Below are positions 26,343 to 35,629 of a DNA stretch of 64,000 bases, one piece after another. Each line of letters begins with the position of its first letter. Position 1 is the stretch's first letter. This DNA is from Fructilactobacillus fructivorans (GTDB lineage: Bacteria; Bacillota; Bacilli; Lactobacillales; Lactobacillaceae), in assembly GCF_001434095.1 (NCBI RefSeq), contig NZ_AZDS01000001.1, positions 186,001 through 250,000 on the forward strand, written 5' to 3'. The position numbers and the translations under genes were made by a program. The notes beneath the pieces were generated by a model that was not told where the DNA came from, searched no databases, and saw nothing but the letters and a program-made list of their open reading frames with translations.

Positions 26343-27161
26343 ATGACAAATAATTATCCATATCAAGATCATTTTGAACGTTATTTAAGAAAAAAAGAAC
26401 TCTCAGGCATTACCATCAGAGAGTATTCGAAAACCTTATCAGATCTTTTTAATTATTTATCCAATTTTAACGTTGGATACCAGCAGGATCATCGTGTCAG
26501 TCAAATCTTTGATCGTGACATCGAGCAGTATCTGGATATGATTGTTTCCAAAAGAAACAATGGAAATAACACTTATAATAAGATCTTGTCCCAAATTAAC
26601 GTTTATTTTAAATTTTTATTTAATGACAACCTTAATACGCACCTTCCGACCATTAACATTAAAAGCAAAGATAAAAACGAGCATACTTCTTACATCACAA
26701 AATGGCTTTACTCTTTACCCGTTATTCTAGAAGATAACGAGCTCCACTATTACACTAGAATGACTCTACTACTCATCAGTAAGGGATATCAGTCGTCTGA
26801 ATTCTTACTTCCGGGGTTTTATCAGGAACTTGATCACATTAAATTTTCATCAGAAGAACGCACTTTCCTATCACAATTCATGACGTTTATTACTCCACTT
26901 CAGATTCGTCATCATACTAAAGATCTTTTTTTAAAACAACGAATCGCAAAGGACTGTCACATCACTTCAGCAGGGCTTCACAAATATTTGAAACCAGATA
27001 GTGAATATTTACAAATGAACCTAAGTCCCAAGTATCTTTATCAATCATTTGTCATTAACTACTTAAGTCAACATCAAAAGGATAACGATAAAACGCTTAG
27101 TCGGAACCTTCGAATGGATCCTGCTTCGCTGTTATATTATCAAAAATTAGCACAAAAATAG
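26343..27161 (+). CDS. Degenerate tyrosine-recombinase-like protein
   Basis: The N-terminal 95 residues resemble the SAM-like DNA-binding domain of Xer recombinases (FERYLRKKELSGITIREYSK). The rest aligns by pattern with a catalytic domain but lacks the key residues. Where XerC/D have GLRVSE, it has GYQSSE (Gln150). The HxxR box is replaced by SPKYLYQSF (about 228-236), and LGHSDxS becomes NLRMDPAS. A tyrosine pair at 265-266 sits where the nucleophile would be. It is therefore probably inactive as a recombinase and may bind DNA. AGGAG precedes the ATG. It is divergent from cca. Function unknown. Confidence 0.65.
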   Translation: MTNNYPYQDHFERYLRKKELSGITIREYSKTLSDLFNYLSNFNVGYQQDHRVSQIFDRDIEQYLDMIVSKRNNGNNTYNKILSQINVYFKFLFNDNLNTHLPTINIKSKDKNEHTSYITKWLYSLPVILEDNELHYYTRMTLLLISKGYQSSEFLLPGFYQELDHIKFSSEERTFLSQFMTFITPLQIRHHTKDLFLKQRIAKDCHITSAGLHKYLKPDSEYLQMNLSPKYLYQSFVINYLSQHQKDNDKTLSRNLRMDPASLLYYQKLAQK

Positions 27162-27201
27162 GGAATAAAATATCTTTAGTGATATTTTATTCCCTATTTT
27201 T
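27154..27201. terminator. Bidirectional terminator with a 21-bp perfect stem
   Basis: The arms at 27154-27174 and 27181-27201 are perfectly complementary with a six-base loop. A/T tracts at each end give T-runs in both directions. The stem contains the stop codon of the Xer-like gene and abuts that of the TPR gene. Confidence 0.9.
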
Positions 27202-28466
27202 TATTCATAATCTTCTAGGTCTTCAAGCATATAAGCCATTTCATCATCAGTTGGAACTAACTTCACATAACGTTTCAACAACTTAATGGTTTCTTTAATT
27301 TGTCCGTTTTCTCTAAATAACAGGATGGCTTCATGTAAGAAATCTGGATTGTCATCAAAGTATGGCAATGCCCGTTGATAGTACTTTTGAGCTTCATCAT
27401 ATTTTTCAAGGTGTGCGTAAGAAACAGCTAAATTCCAGTAGATTTGCGGATCAGTCTCCTCATTTTTTACGTACTGAGCCAAAAAGTCAACGTTCTTTTG
27501 GTATTCACCTTGTTTTACGTACAAGTTGGATAATTTAATGATGAGTTCCATGTTATCAGGGTCAACTTTATGTCCCTCCTTGAGGTACTTTAACGCTAAA
27601 TCTTCTTCAGATAATTTAGCAGCCACATCAGCAGCCTGAATGTACATATTAACGTTATACTGATCCACACTCATCCCCTCTTGATAGACTTTGAGGGCAT
27701 TCTCTGGTTCATTCATTTCAATGTAGGCCTCACCTAAGTAAGGATATAGGGAAGCATACTGAGGATCATCCTCTCTCAACTGTTTAAGCATTTCAATTGC
27801 CTTAGCATAATCTTTCAGTTGAAGATACGTAAATCCAGTTTCAAACTTAACATCAGGAGTCATATCAATTGGTTTAATCTGTTCAAGATACCCAATGGCC
27901 TGTTCAAAATGACCAGCATTAGCATATGCTACCCCTAATCGCTCAACAAGGTTCACAGAAGAAATATTTAATTCACCTTGTTTAATCAACCCTAAATAGA
28001 TGGGAATCGCCTTATCAAACTGTCCCGTTGAGAAATATAATTCTGCTAACGCAAATTTAATCACATTCTCATCAGGATCAATTTTTTCAGCCTCTAATAG
28101 TTTATGCTCACTCACACTGTACATCTCTTGAGTTTGATAAAGATCAGCTTCAACCATTAACGCATTCACATAATTAGGTGAATCTGGTTTAATTTCACTC
28201 AAGTAGTTGAGGGCTTTGTCGATCTTGCCCTCAGAAATTAAAATATCGGCAATACTAGTCCGTAATTCATCTTCATCTGGATATTTTTTTAGCAAACCTT
28301 TATAGATATCAATTGAGTCGTTTAAAAATCCAAGTGAATAAAGTTCTTCTGCCAAAGAATATAGCATATCATCACTATCATTTTCTTTAGCATTTTTAAT
28401 ATCATCATTAAATTGGTTCATATCACCCTTTTTTAGGGCTTCTAGGGCTTTCTCTGAATAAGTCAT
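27201..28466 (-). CDS. Tetratricopeptide repeat protein
   Basis: The 421-residue protein is almost entirely TPR helices, about ten to eleven repeats with the typical W/L-G-Y-A-F-A-P pattern, such as ALAELYFSTGQFDKAIPIYL and LGEAYIEMNEPENALKVYQE. It has no signal peptide or membrane helix, so it should be cytoplasmic. Homologous genes lie downstream of hup in other lactobacilli (YpiA-type; known of the family). TPR proteins act as protein-interaction scaffolds, and no partner is evident. Its start follows the hup terminator closely, so it needs readthrough or a promoter inside that gap. Confidence 0.85.
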   Translation of the reverse strand: MTYSEKALEALKKGDMNQFNDDIKNAKENDSDDMLYSLAEELYSLGFLNDSIDIYKGLLKKYPDEDELRTSIADILISEGKIDKALNYLSEIKPDSPNYVNALMVEADLYQTQEMYSVSEHKLLEAEKIDPDENVIKFALAELYFSTGQFDKAIPIYLGLIKQGELNISSVNLVERLGVAYANAGHFEQAIGYLEQIKPIDMTPDVKFETGFTYLQLKDYAKAIEMLKQLREDDPQYASLYPYLGEAYIEMNEPENALKVYQEGMSVDQYNVNMYIQAADVAAKLSEEDLALKYLKEGHKVDPDNMELIIKLSNLYVKQGEYQKNVDFLAQYVKNEETDPQIYWNLAVSYAHLEKYDEAQKYYQRALPYFDDNPDFLHEAILLFRENGQIKETIKLLKRYVKLVPTDDEMAYMLEDLEDYE

Positions 28467-28485
28467 TCACATGTCCTCCTACTAA

Positions 28486-28516
28486 TAAAAAAACCAGTAC
28501 GCATAAGCGCACTGGT
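28486..28516 (-). terminator. Terminator after hup
   Basis: On the minus strand ACCAGTGCGC pairs with GCGTACTGGT (one G-T pair) across a four-base loop and is followed by a T-run. Confidence 0.85.
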
Positions 28517-28533
28517 CAAGCGTTAAATAAAAA

Positions 28534-28809
28534 TTATTTAACAGCTTCCTTTAAAGCCTTACCAGGTTTAAAGGCAGGTACTTTACTTGCAGGGATTTGA
28601 ATTTCTGCACCTGTTTGAGGGTTACGTCCTTTACGAGCGGCACGATTACGTACTTCGAAATTACCAAAACCGATCAATTGTACCTTCTCACCGTGAGTCA
28701 ACTTGTCTTGGATTGAGTCAAAGACTGCATCCAAAGCTGCGGTGGCATCTTTTTTAGTTAAACCAGTTGCCTTTGCGACATCATTAACTAATTCTGCTTT
28801 GTTGGCCAT
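28534..28809 (-). CDS. hup: HU family DNA-binding protein
   Basis: HU is the abundant histone-like protein that bends and compacts DNA. The 91 residues match the family end to end: [20 protein letters not shown] at the start, the [24 protein letters not shown]-binding arm with its tip proline near residue 63, and the C-terminal [22 protein letters not shown] precedes the ATG. It has its own promoter and terminator, so it is probably expressed independently of the upstream der gene. This is the general HU rather than a sequence-specific IHF. Confidence 0.97.
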   Translation of the reverse strand: MANKAELVNDVAKATGLTKKDATAALDAVFDSIQDKLTHGEKVQLIGFGNFEVRNRAARKGRNPQTGAEIQIPASKVPAFKPGKALKEAVK

Positions 28810-28885
28810 GTGTATTCACCTCCCGAGTAGATGTTTTTTTATGTAAAAAAACACCCAATAAGTTAAAGATTAAGCCAGGGGAAAC

Positions 28886-28901
28886 GATGTACTTCTACAT
28901 C
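28886..28901. repeat. Hairpin in the hup leader
   Basis: GATGTA-cttc-TACATC is a perfect six-pair hairpin near the 5' end of the predicted hup message, whose leader is about 100 bases long. It may stabilise the transcript. No T-run follows, so it is not a terminator. Confidence 0.35.
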
Positions 28902-28913
28902 ATTTCTAGTCTT

Positions 28914-28942
28914 AATTTAGCATAAGAATAGTGCCATTGCAA
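28914..28942 (-). promoter_or_regulatory. Promoter of hup
   Basis: On the minus strand TTGCAA (28937-28942) and TAAATT (28914-28919) are separated by 17 bases. Transcription would start about 100 bases before the HU start codon. Confidence 0.55.
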
Positions 28943-29020
28943 CAAATAATGGGATTATAATCAACATTTATTAAAACTTTTTTAATATAATTATGATTAG
29001 AATATTATTACCATTAGTTG

Positions 29021-30328
29021 TTATTTCCGCCTTCTCGCAATCAAGTGAATTGACGTGCCGACAAAGTCGAAGTTCTTTCTAATTTGATTTTCTAAATAAC
29101 GTTTGTATGAAAAATGAAGCAGTTCAGGATCATTGACAAACAGAACAATCGTAGGTGGCCCCACAGCAACTTGGGTAACATAATAAATCCGAAGCCGTTT
29201 CCCATTTCTAGTTGGTGTAGGAGTAATTGCGATTGCATCCATAATAACATCATTCAACGTAGATGATTGGATCCGACGCTGATGATTTTCGTTAACACGT
29301 TTAATCAAGGAAGGTAATTGGCTAACATGCTGTTTAGTTGTCGCTGAAACAAAAATGATGGGAGCATACGCTAGATATTGGAACTGTTCCCGAATGTCCG
29401 CCTCGAATTCTTGTTGCGAATGATTGTTCTTTTTCAAAGCATCCCATTTGTTAACAACAATAATGACACCTTTGCCAGCTTCGTGTGCATAGCCAGCAAC
29501 CCGCTTGTCTTGCTCTCTAATGCCTTCTTCAGCATTAAGCACCATCAGAGTTACATCACTTTCATCAATGGCTCTCATTGCCCGCATAACACTATATTTC
29601 TCAGTTTTCTCGTAAACTTTACCACGTTTTCGAATTCCCGCGGTATCAACAATGGTATATTCCTGGCCATCGTTTTCAAACTTAGTATCAATGGCATCTC
29701 TTGTTGTACCAGCCACATCTGATACAATTACACGATTTTCACCTAAAATAGCATTTACTAGTGATGATTTTCCAACGTTAGGTCGTCCAATCACACTAAA
29801 TTTAATGCTATCATCATCAGTATTTTCAGCGTTTTCTGGAAAGTTTTTAATAATCGCATCCAGAAGATCCCCAATTCCAAGCCCATGAGAACCAGAAATT
29901 GGATAGGGATCGCCAAATCCTAATGCATAGAAGTCATAAATATCAGCCCGACTTTCAGGATTATCAATCTTATTAACCGCTAAAACAACTGGGGTATTAG
30001 CACGATAAAGCAATTGAGCCACTCGTTCATCAGCATCGGTCATCCCTTGTTTCTCATTCACCATAAACACAATAACGTCAGCTTCATCAATTGCAATTTC
30101 AGCTTGATCAGTAATTTGTTTAATGAAGGGCTCATCCGATACTTCAATTCCACCAGTGTCAATTAGGTTAAAATTATGTCCAAGCCAGCTTCCATGAGCA
30201 TAGATTCGATCTCTAGTTACACCTGGCGTATCTTCCACAATCGAAATCCGCTCACCAGCAATTCGATTAAAAATCGTTGATTTACCGACATTAGGTTGTC
30301 CAACAATTGCTACAGTTGGTCTTGCCAT
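29021..30328 (-). CDS. der: Ribosome biogenesis GTPase Der (EngA)
   Basis: Der has two GTPase domains in tandem and is essential for 50S assembly. The first domain shows GQPNVGKST near residue 10, DTPG and NKID. The second has GRPNVGKSS near residue 182, DTAG and NKWD. A C-terminal KH-like domain ends in a basic tail (HLIARRRK). At 435 residues it is exactly the expected size. It lies downstream of the S1-domain gene, in the cmk-S1-der-hup order conserved in Firmicutes. Confidence 0.97.
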   Translation of the reverse strand: MARPTVAIVGQPNVGKSTIFNRIAGERISIVEDTPGVTRDRIYAHGSWLGHNFNLIDTGGIEVSDEPFIKQITDQAEIAIDEADVIVFMVNEKQGMTDADERVAQLLYRANTPVVLAVNKIDNPESRADIYDFYALGFGDPYPISGSHGLGIGDLLDAIIKNFPENAENTDDDSIKFSVIGRPNVGKSSLVNAILGENRVIVSDVAGTTRDAIDTKFENDGQEYTIVDTAGIRKRGKVYEKTEKYSVMRAMRAIDESDVTLMVLNAEEGIREQDKRVAGYAHEAGKGVIIVVNKWDALKKNNHSQQEFEADIREQFQYLAYAPIIFVSATTKQHVSQLPSLIKRVNENHQRRIQSSTLNDVIMDAIAITPTPTRNGKRLRIYYVTQVAVGPPTIVLFVNDPELLHFSYKRYLENQIRKNFDFVGTSIHLIARRRK

Positions 30329-30354
30329 TTTATATCACCTCTCGTTTTTAAGAA

Positions 30355-30383
30355 TAAAAAAATCCTTCATAAACATGAAGGAT
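30355..30383 (-). terminator. Terminator after the S1-domain gene
   Basis: On the minus strand ATCCTTCAT pairs with ATGAAGGAT across a four-base loop and is followed by eight T residues. Confidence 0.85.
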
Positions 30384-30393
30384 AATTTTCTAA

Positions 30394-31614
30394 TTACTCA
30401 TTGTCATCATCGTTTAATTCATTTCCCACAATGTCACCTAAAGTAAAACCATTTTCTTCTTCAGGAGCGTTATTGGTTGAATTATCACTCACATTTTTCT
30501 TTGGAGCTTTTTGATCATCTCTTGGATCTTTTTCAAGAGCTTTCATTGACAATGCTAATCGATGTTCTTCTGGTTGTACATCAAGAACTTTCACCTTAAC
30601 ATCTTCACCAGACTTTAAAACATCACTTGGCTTGTCAATATGCTTATGTGAAATTTGTGAGATGTGAACTAATCCTTCAACACCAGGGAAAACTTCAACG
30701 AAAGCACCAAAATCAACTAAGCGCTTAACTTTTCCATCAAGAACACTTCCCTTAGGAGCTTTTTCTTCAATATCACTCCAAGGACCTGGTTGAGTTTGTT
30801 TAATTGATAATGAAATACGATTACGGTCAGGGTCAACTGAAAGAACTTTAACCTTAACTTCTTCTCCAACTTTCAAAACATCACTAGGCTTATTAACATG
30901 TTCATATGAAATCTCTGAAACATGAACAAGTCCATCAATTCCGCCAAGATCAACGAAAGCACCGAAGTTAGTTAAACGGGCCACTTTACCTTCGACAATG
31001 TCGCCAGGCTTTAGTGTGCTCATAATTCTATCACGAGCTTCTTTACGTTCTGCTTCAGCAATTGCTCTATGTGACAAAATCAAACGGTTTTCTTCAGGAA
31101 CAACTTCGATAATCTTAACTTCGAGTTCTTGACCTTTGAATTGATTCAAATCATCAACAAAGTGATCGGTAATCATTGAAGCTGGGATAAATCCACGAAC
31201 TCCATCAGCATTTACTACTAGTCCACCCTTTACTGCTCGGGTAACAGTAACGTTGATTGTTTCACCCTTATCGGCTTTTTCCTTGATTTCATCCCAAACC
31301 TTGAGAGCTTCAAGTCTTCTGATTGAAAGAAGATAGCTTCCACCTTCTTTGTCATCACCAATTCGAGATACAACAACAACCTTAACTTTGTCTCCAACTT
31401 TGTAGTTTGAGGTTGGGTTATCTTCCCTTTGTGCAGAGATTTCCTTTCTAGGAATAACTCCTTCAACACCAGCGCCTTCGATTCCCACGACTAATTGTTG
31501 GTCATCATCAATAGCTAAAACCTCACCATTAACAACGTATCCAACGTTCACCTGCTTAATATTATCGAGAGCGGCTAATAAATCCTTGTTTGCATTAGTA
31601 TCGTTTTCACTCAT
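30394..31614 (-). CDS. rpsA: 30S ribosomal protein S1 homologue (four S1 domains)
   Basis: S1-type protein that binds mRNA on the ribosome or in RNA metabolism. Four S1 OB-fold domains are visible in order: GYVVNGEVLAIDD (about 23), INVTVTRAVKGGL (about 107), GDIVEGKVARLTNFGAFVDL (about 192) and GSVLDGKVKRLVDFGAFVEV (about 277). The last two have the full GAFVDL/GLVHIS signature, the first two are less typical. Gram-positive S1 homologues (YpfD) have four domains instead of the six in E. coli. An acidic/asparagine-rich tail follows. The ATG at 31614 is used. It sits between cmk and der, as usual. Confidence 0.93.
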   Translation of the reverse strand: MSENDTNANKDLLAALDNIKQVNVGYVVNGEVLAIDDDQQLVVGIEGAGVEGVIPRKEISAQREDNPTSNYKVGDKVKVVVVSRIGDDKEGGSYLLSIRRLEALKVWDEIKEKADKGETINVTVTRAVKGGLVVNADGVRGFIPASMITDHFVDDLNQFKGQELEVKIIEVVPEENRLILSHRAIAEAERKEARDRIMSTLKPGDIVEGKVARLTNFGAFVDLGGIDGLVHVSEISYEHVNKPSDVLKVGEEVKVKVLSVDPDRNRISLSIKQTQPGPWSDIEEKAPKGSVLDGKVKRLVDFGAFVEVFPGVEGLVHISQISHKHIDKPSDVLKSGEDVKVKVLDVQPEEHRLALSMKALEKDPRDDQKAPKKNVSDNSTNNAPEEENGFTLGDIVGNELNDDDNE

Positions 31615-31678
31615 CAAACATTTCCTCCTTGCAACAACTCTAACTGCTATTTTATCTTAGTTGGAAATAAAATACCAG

Positions 31679-32380
31679 TTAATCGGCTTTATTATTTGAA
31701 AGTTGTTGAATTTTATTTTCGATTAATCTTGAGATTGCCTTCACCACGTCATCAATCGACATTGAAGTTGTATCAATCTCAGAAGCATCAGATGCTTTTT
31801 TTAATGGTGAAATCTTTCGATGGGAATCCTTATAGTCCCGATCTTCAATATCTTGCTTAAGTTGATCTAGACTAACCGAAATTCCCTTGGTTTGATCTTC
31901 TTTATACCTACGTTCTGCACGTTCTGAAACACTTGCAATCAAAAAAACTTTAACATCAGCTTGAGGTAAAACCGTGGTTCCGATGTCTCTTCCATCCATC
32001 ACAATTCCACCATCTTTAGCCAGAAACTGTTGTCTTTTAACCAATTCTGAACGAATTGATCCAAGCGCTGAAACAGCCGAAACATTATTAGTTACTTCAG
32101 TACTACGAATATCATTTGTAACTTCTTTACCATCAACAAAAACCTTCTGAACTGGATCACCAGGTTCAAAAACAATCCTCGTCTTTTTTAAAAGGTTAAG
32201 AATGGCTTCCTCATCATTTAGATCTAATCCTAATCTGATCGCTTTTAAAGTGATTGATCGATACATTGCACCGGTATCACAATATATGTAATGAAATTTT
32301 TTGGCAACTAACTTAGCTACCGTGCTTTTTCCGGCCGAAGCAGGCCCATCAATTGCTACTTGTAATCCATTCTTTCCCAA
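31679..32380 (-). CDS. cmk: Cytidylate kinase
   Basis: Cmk phosphorylates CMP and dCMP. The P-loop is GPASAGKST near residue 13. The CMP-binding residues appear in YCDTGAMYRS, and the DGRDIGTTVLPQADVKVFL segment and the RRYKEDQTKG lid follow. At 233 residues it is normal for the bacterial enzyme with an NMP-binding insert. It precedes the S1 gene, as in most Firmicutes, and lies 30 bases downstream of the LysM protein gene. Confidence 0.97.
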   Translation of the reverse strand: MGKNGLQVAIDGPASAGKSTVAKLVAKKFHYIYCDTGAMYRSITLKAIRLGLDLNDEEAILNLLKKTRIVFEPGDPVQKVFVDGKEVTNDIRSTEVTNNVSAVSALGSIRSELVKRQQFLAKDGGIVMDGRDIGTTVLPQADVKVFLIASVSERAERRYKEDQTKGISVSLDQLKQDIEDRDYKDSHRKISPLKKASDASEIDTTSMSIDDVVKAISRLIENKIQQLSNNKAD

Positions 32381-32410
32381 AAATAATCAATCCTTATTAT
32401 TTATTTATAA

Positions 32411-33076
32411 TTATTTAACTCGAAGACTTTGTCCGGGATGAATTTGGCTGGACGAACTAAGACCATTTAATTTTAACAGTTGTTGCATGCTGATTCCTGC
32501 GTTGGTAGCCACTCGATAAACTCCTTGGCCCTTTTGCACCTTAACATAATCATTACTTTCAGAATTATCATTATTATCCGTTGTCTGAGAAGACTTTTGG
32601 GTCGGTTGTTTGCTATCAGAGGTTGAGTTATCACTATTTGCACTACTTGGAGTTGTGCTTTCATTAGTACTGGTATTACCCTGAGTGTTCGGTGTAGCAG
32701 AAGATGAACCAGCATCATCATCAGTAGTATCACTATTAGTGGTAGCATCGTCTTGAGAATTACTTGAACTAGATGACTTCTTAGCCCTTCGATCAGGCTT
32801 ACTGCTCTTAGCTTTTGAATGACTAACCTTACTTGATTGAGCCTTTTGACTGGTAGAACCCGTACCAACCGCACGCTCTTTAGAAAGACCGAAAACTAAT
32901 GCAACAAGGGCAATGACTACAATAATTGAAACAAGCATAATCACAACTAACGAATTACTACGATGATGTTTTCGATACTCCGTTCTTGAAAGATTTCCAT
33001 CTGGATCCGTGTCATCTGAAAATGAGTCATCCCACGGATCTTTCTTTTTATTATCTTCGTGTTTATCGTCCTTCAT
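32411..33076 (-). CDS. Membrane-anchored LysM domain protein (YpbE-like)
   Basis: Three parts are visible: a charged cytoplasmic N-terminus (1-42), one membrane helix (43-64), and an extracellular region. The latter is a low-complexity Ser/Thr/Asn/Asp linker (65-176) ending in a single LysM peptidoglycan-binding domain (about 177-220, YVKVQKGQGVYRVATNAGIS). There is no enzymatic domain, so it may be a wall-binding anchor or scaffold. Its position between recQ and cmk matches ypbE in B. subtilis. GGAGG precedes the ATG. The linker's composition differs sharply from neighbouring genes. Confidence 0.85.
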   Translation of the reverse strand: MKDDKHEDNKKKDPWDDSFSDDTDPDGNLSRTEYRKHHRSNSLVVIMLVSIIVVIALVALVFGLSKERAVGTGSTSQKAQSSKVSHSKAKSSKPDRRAKKSSSSSNSQDDATTNSDTTDDDAGSSSATPNTQGNTSTNESTTPSSANSDNSTSDSKQPTQKSSQTTDNNDNSESNDYVKVQKGQGVYRVATNAGISMQQLLKLNGLSSSSQIHPGQSLRVK

Positions 33077-33134
33077 AAATACATCCCTCCAAAACTTCTA
33101 TGGTGATTATATCATTTTTTGAGCCAAATTATTA

Positions 33135-34562
33135 TTAAAAAAGTCTGGCTAAGATATTATGCCAATCATTTTTTATTTTAGAAGTATTCTTATTACGACC
33201 TCTTAATAAATGTAGTGAATCTAAATCGAATTTTTCGTTGCCAAAATCACAGCAAGTATCGTCATGATCATTAAAACTTACGTCAAATAATGAAAGTAAA
33301 TACTTTCTTCGGCAACCAACATTATTAATATAACTAATAACTTGTCTTAAACTTTGATCTTTATTCATCGCAACCACTGCAAATACTTTTTTAGTTTCCT
33401 CACGGCTATAGTCATGATTCATGTAAAACTGAAGAAGTCTTTTAGGTTGTTCACTTATTTTAACCTTAGGATCATCAAAAAACGAGTTAATCTGTTGGTC
33501 ACTAGGAATTGAACTAGCGATCAAACTTTGAGCAATTTGTTCATCACCAGTTGAATAGAGCATAATTGCAATGCTCTCTTTCCCGTCTCTCCCTGCTCTA
33601 CCAATCTCTTGAACGTAACTTTCCATGTCGGTTGGCATGTGGTAGTGAATCACAAACCGAATGTCATTCTTATCAATTCCCATTCCAAACGCACTAGTTG
33701 CACAGATAATTTGAAGTTCATTATCCATAAATTGGTGTTGAATCCGATAACGATCATCATTACTTAAGCCTGCGTGATAGGAGGCCACTTTCACGTTACC
33801 ATCTGCTCTAATCTTTTCAGCAATCTCATCTGCTTTATCACGACTAGAAAAATAAATAATACCAGGATACTTCAGCTTATTAATCAAGCGAAACAACTCT
33901 TCTTGCTTATCTTCATCATTGGAACTTTGATGGGCCGCAAGAAAAATATTGGGCCGATCAATATTTTCAATGATTTTTTTTACATTAGTAAGCTGAAGAT
34001 GACTAATAATGTCATTTTGAACTCTACCAGACGCAGTAGCCGTGAGCATCAACGTCTGTGGATGACCCAACGCTCTAATTTCACGGCCAAGGTCCAAATA
34101 CTCAGGACGAAAATCAAGTCCCCACTTAGAAATACAATGTGCTTCATCAATCACAAACAACCCAATATTTAATTTTTTCATGCGCTTAAGTACATCCGGA
34201 CTGGACAACAATTCTGGTGAAACGAATATATACCGAAACTGATCAAGATGTTGCAACAAGCCTCTTCGCTGTTTCCAGTCATTCATAGAATTTAAAGCGC
34301 AAACTCGCTTTTCTCCCATAAAATTCATTCGATCAACTTGATCACCCATTAATGAAATTAACGGTGACACAATCACAACTGGCTGATTAACCAAATATCC
34401 GTACAACTGGTAAATGAGTGATTTACCAGATCCCGTTGGCATGATTGAAAGAACATCTGATCCACTTAAAAGGGCTTGAATGGTTTCACTTTGACCTGAT
34501 TTAAACTCATCAAAGCCAAACCGATTATTTAGGATTTTAGTTGCCAAGTTCATACCATTCAT
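33135..34562 (-). CDS. recQ: RecQ family ATP-dependent DNA helicase
   Basis: 3'-5' DNA helicase used in recombination and repair. Motif I is MPTGSGKSLIYQL near residue 40, motif II DEAHCISKWG near residue 138, motif III MLTATAS and motif VI QEIGRAGRDG near residue 338. A zinc-binding RQC-like segment follows (CRRKYLLSLFD...CCDF). There is no HRDC domain; at 475 residues it is the short RecS-like form of Firmicutes. The ATG overlaps the stop of the YpbB-like gene (TAATG), so the two are translationally coupled. Confidence 0.93.
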   Translation of the reverse strand: MNGMNLATKILNNRFGFDEFKSGQSETIQALLSGSDVLSIMPTGSGKSLIYQLYGYLVNQPVVIVSPLISLMGDQVDRMNFMGEKRVCALNSMNDWKQRRGLLQHLDQFRYIFVSPELLSSPDVLKRMKKLNIGLFVIDEAHCISKWGLDFRPEYLDLGREIRALGHPQTLMLTATASGRVQNDIISHLQLTNVKKIIENIDRPNIFLAAHQSSNDEDKQEELFRLINKLKYPGIIYFSSRDKADEIAEKIRADGNVKVASYHAGLSNDDRYRIQHQFMDNELQIICATSAFGMGIDKNDIRFVIHYHMPTDMESYVQEIGRAGRDGKESIAIMLYSTGDEQIAQSLIASSIPSDQQINSFFDDPKVKISEQPKRLLQFYMNHDYSREETKKVFAVVAMNKDQSLRQVISYINNVGCRRKYLLSLFDVSFNDHDDTCCDFGNEKFDLDSLHLLRGRNKNTSKIKNDWHNILARLF

Positions 34563-35629
34563 TATTTAACATCCTGTTTCGTCCGTTTAATCTCAAGTAA
34601 TCTAAATTGAAAAAAGCTCAAATGATTAGAAAGAAAATCTGATAGTTGTCGATAGTCCCATTCATCGACCGGAATTCCGCTTAGGTGCCTGATTATCTTA
34701 TTTTCTAAGTCATAGGACACAAAATCACGATACGGAAAACCAGCTAGTGGTGTATAAATCGCAACTTCTAACAAATGCTCTAAAACAGTTGACTCACGAA
34801 GTTTTCTTCGCTTTTCAACTTGCTTTAAATCACGTAATTGTTGATATTCAGTAAAAGTCTCCTCCGCGCTAGTAGAAACGGAATGCTTGGATAGCCCGTT
34901 CAGTAATGGAGCAATGATGGAGTGGTCACGGTGGCTTATAAAACTGACCAACTTGGCATAGTTAATTAAATCATCAAGAGCAGTTTTAAATAAAGATTGA
35001 TTTAAATTAGCTGCAATTTGTTGCATCGTTAACCCATTGGTATTAAATCCCACTAGTTCCTGAGCAAATAGATTAGCACGATCAAATTCAAGTGAAGATA
35101 AAAATTGGTTTAACTCATCTTTTAAAAGTGCACCTGCTTGATCACGATCAATTTGTCGATAATATTTTTTAATAAAAGCTTTATTAGTTCCATCAACGTT
35201 AATTGGATAATATTGCCTGACGTGATGAACCCGTTCTGAAAGAACTTGCACTAAAAGTTGAAAACGCTGCTTAAAGTTATTCAAATCAATTTTTTGAAAA
35301 GTATGTAATGCAAAAGAAAGGTCAGAACCATTAATTTCCTGTATTAATTCTTCTTTTGCTTGTTTCCCTGCGGCGGTTAAGTGAACCTGATCATTATCAG
35401 TTCTCATAATTAAACCATTTTGAACTAAAGGATTAATCTCTAATTGATTAATATTGAAATAACGACCCACTCCTAAAAGATCGAGAAGTTGGTATCTCAT
35501 TGCCCAATAGAGCGTTGCCACAGTCTTTTTACCAGTCAACAGATTCTCAATTAATCGAACCCTTCGCTTTTGGTGTGAGCTAAAAACCAAAAGACAAAGG
35601 GCCCCATTTGTATTATTAATCATTTCCAT
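34562..35629 (-). CDS. YpbB-like helix-turn-helix protein coupled to RecQ
   Basis: The 355-residue protein occupies the position of B. subtilis YpbB, directly before recQ/recS. The N-terminal half is helical and repeats a winged-helix pattern (for example TVATLYWAMRYQLLDLLGVG and PLVQNGLIMRTDNDQVHLTAAGKQA). The C-terminus has a helix-turn-helix-like stretch ending HLSGIPVDEWDYRQLSDFL. Its function is not established; tight coupling to recQ suggests a helicase partner. Its ATG overlaps the last ten bases of ribU. Confidence 0.7.
   Translation of the reverse strand: MEMINNTNGALCLLVFSSHQKRRVRLIENLLTGKKTVATLYWAMRYQLLDLLGVGRYFNINQLEINPLVQNGLIMRTDNDQVHLTAAGKQAKEELIQEINGSDLSFALHTFQKIDLNNFKQRFQLLVQVLSERVHHVRQYYPINVDGTNKAFIKKYYRQIDRDQAGALLKDELNQFLSSLEFDRANLFAQELVGFNTNGLTMQQIAANLNQSLFKTALDDLINYAKLVSFISHRDHSIIAPLLNGLSKHSVSTSAEETFTEYQQLRDLKQVEKRRKLRESTVLEHLLEVAIYTPLAGFPYRDFVSYDLENKIIRHLSGIPVDEWDYRQLSDFLSNHLSFFQFRLLEIKRTKQDVK

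Noticed and set aside
32473-32874. Minus-strand alternative frame of 133 codons inside the LysM gene
   Set aside because: It arises from the low-complexity linker repeats and lacks family features.
33774-34172. Plus-strand open frame of 132 codons opposite recQ
   Set aside because: It is antisense to conserved helicase motifs and has no supporting signals.
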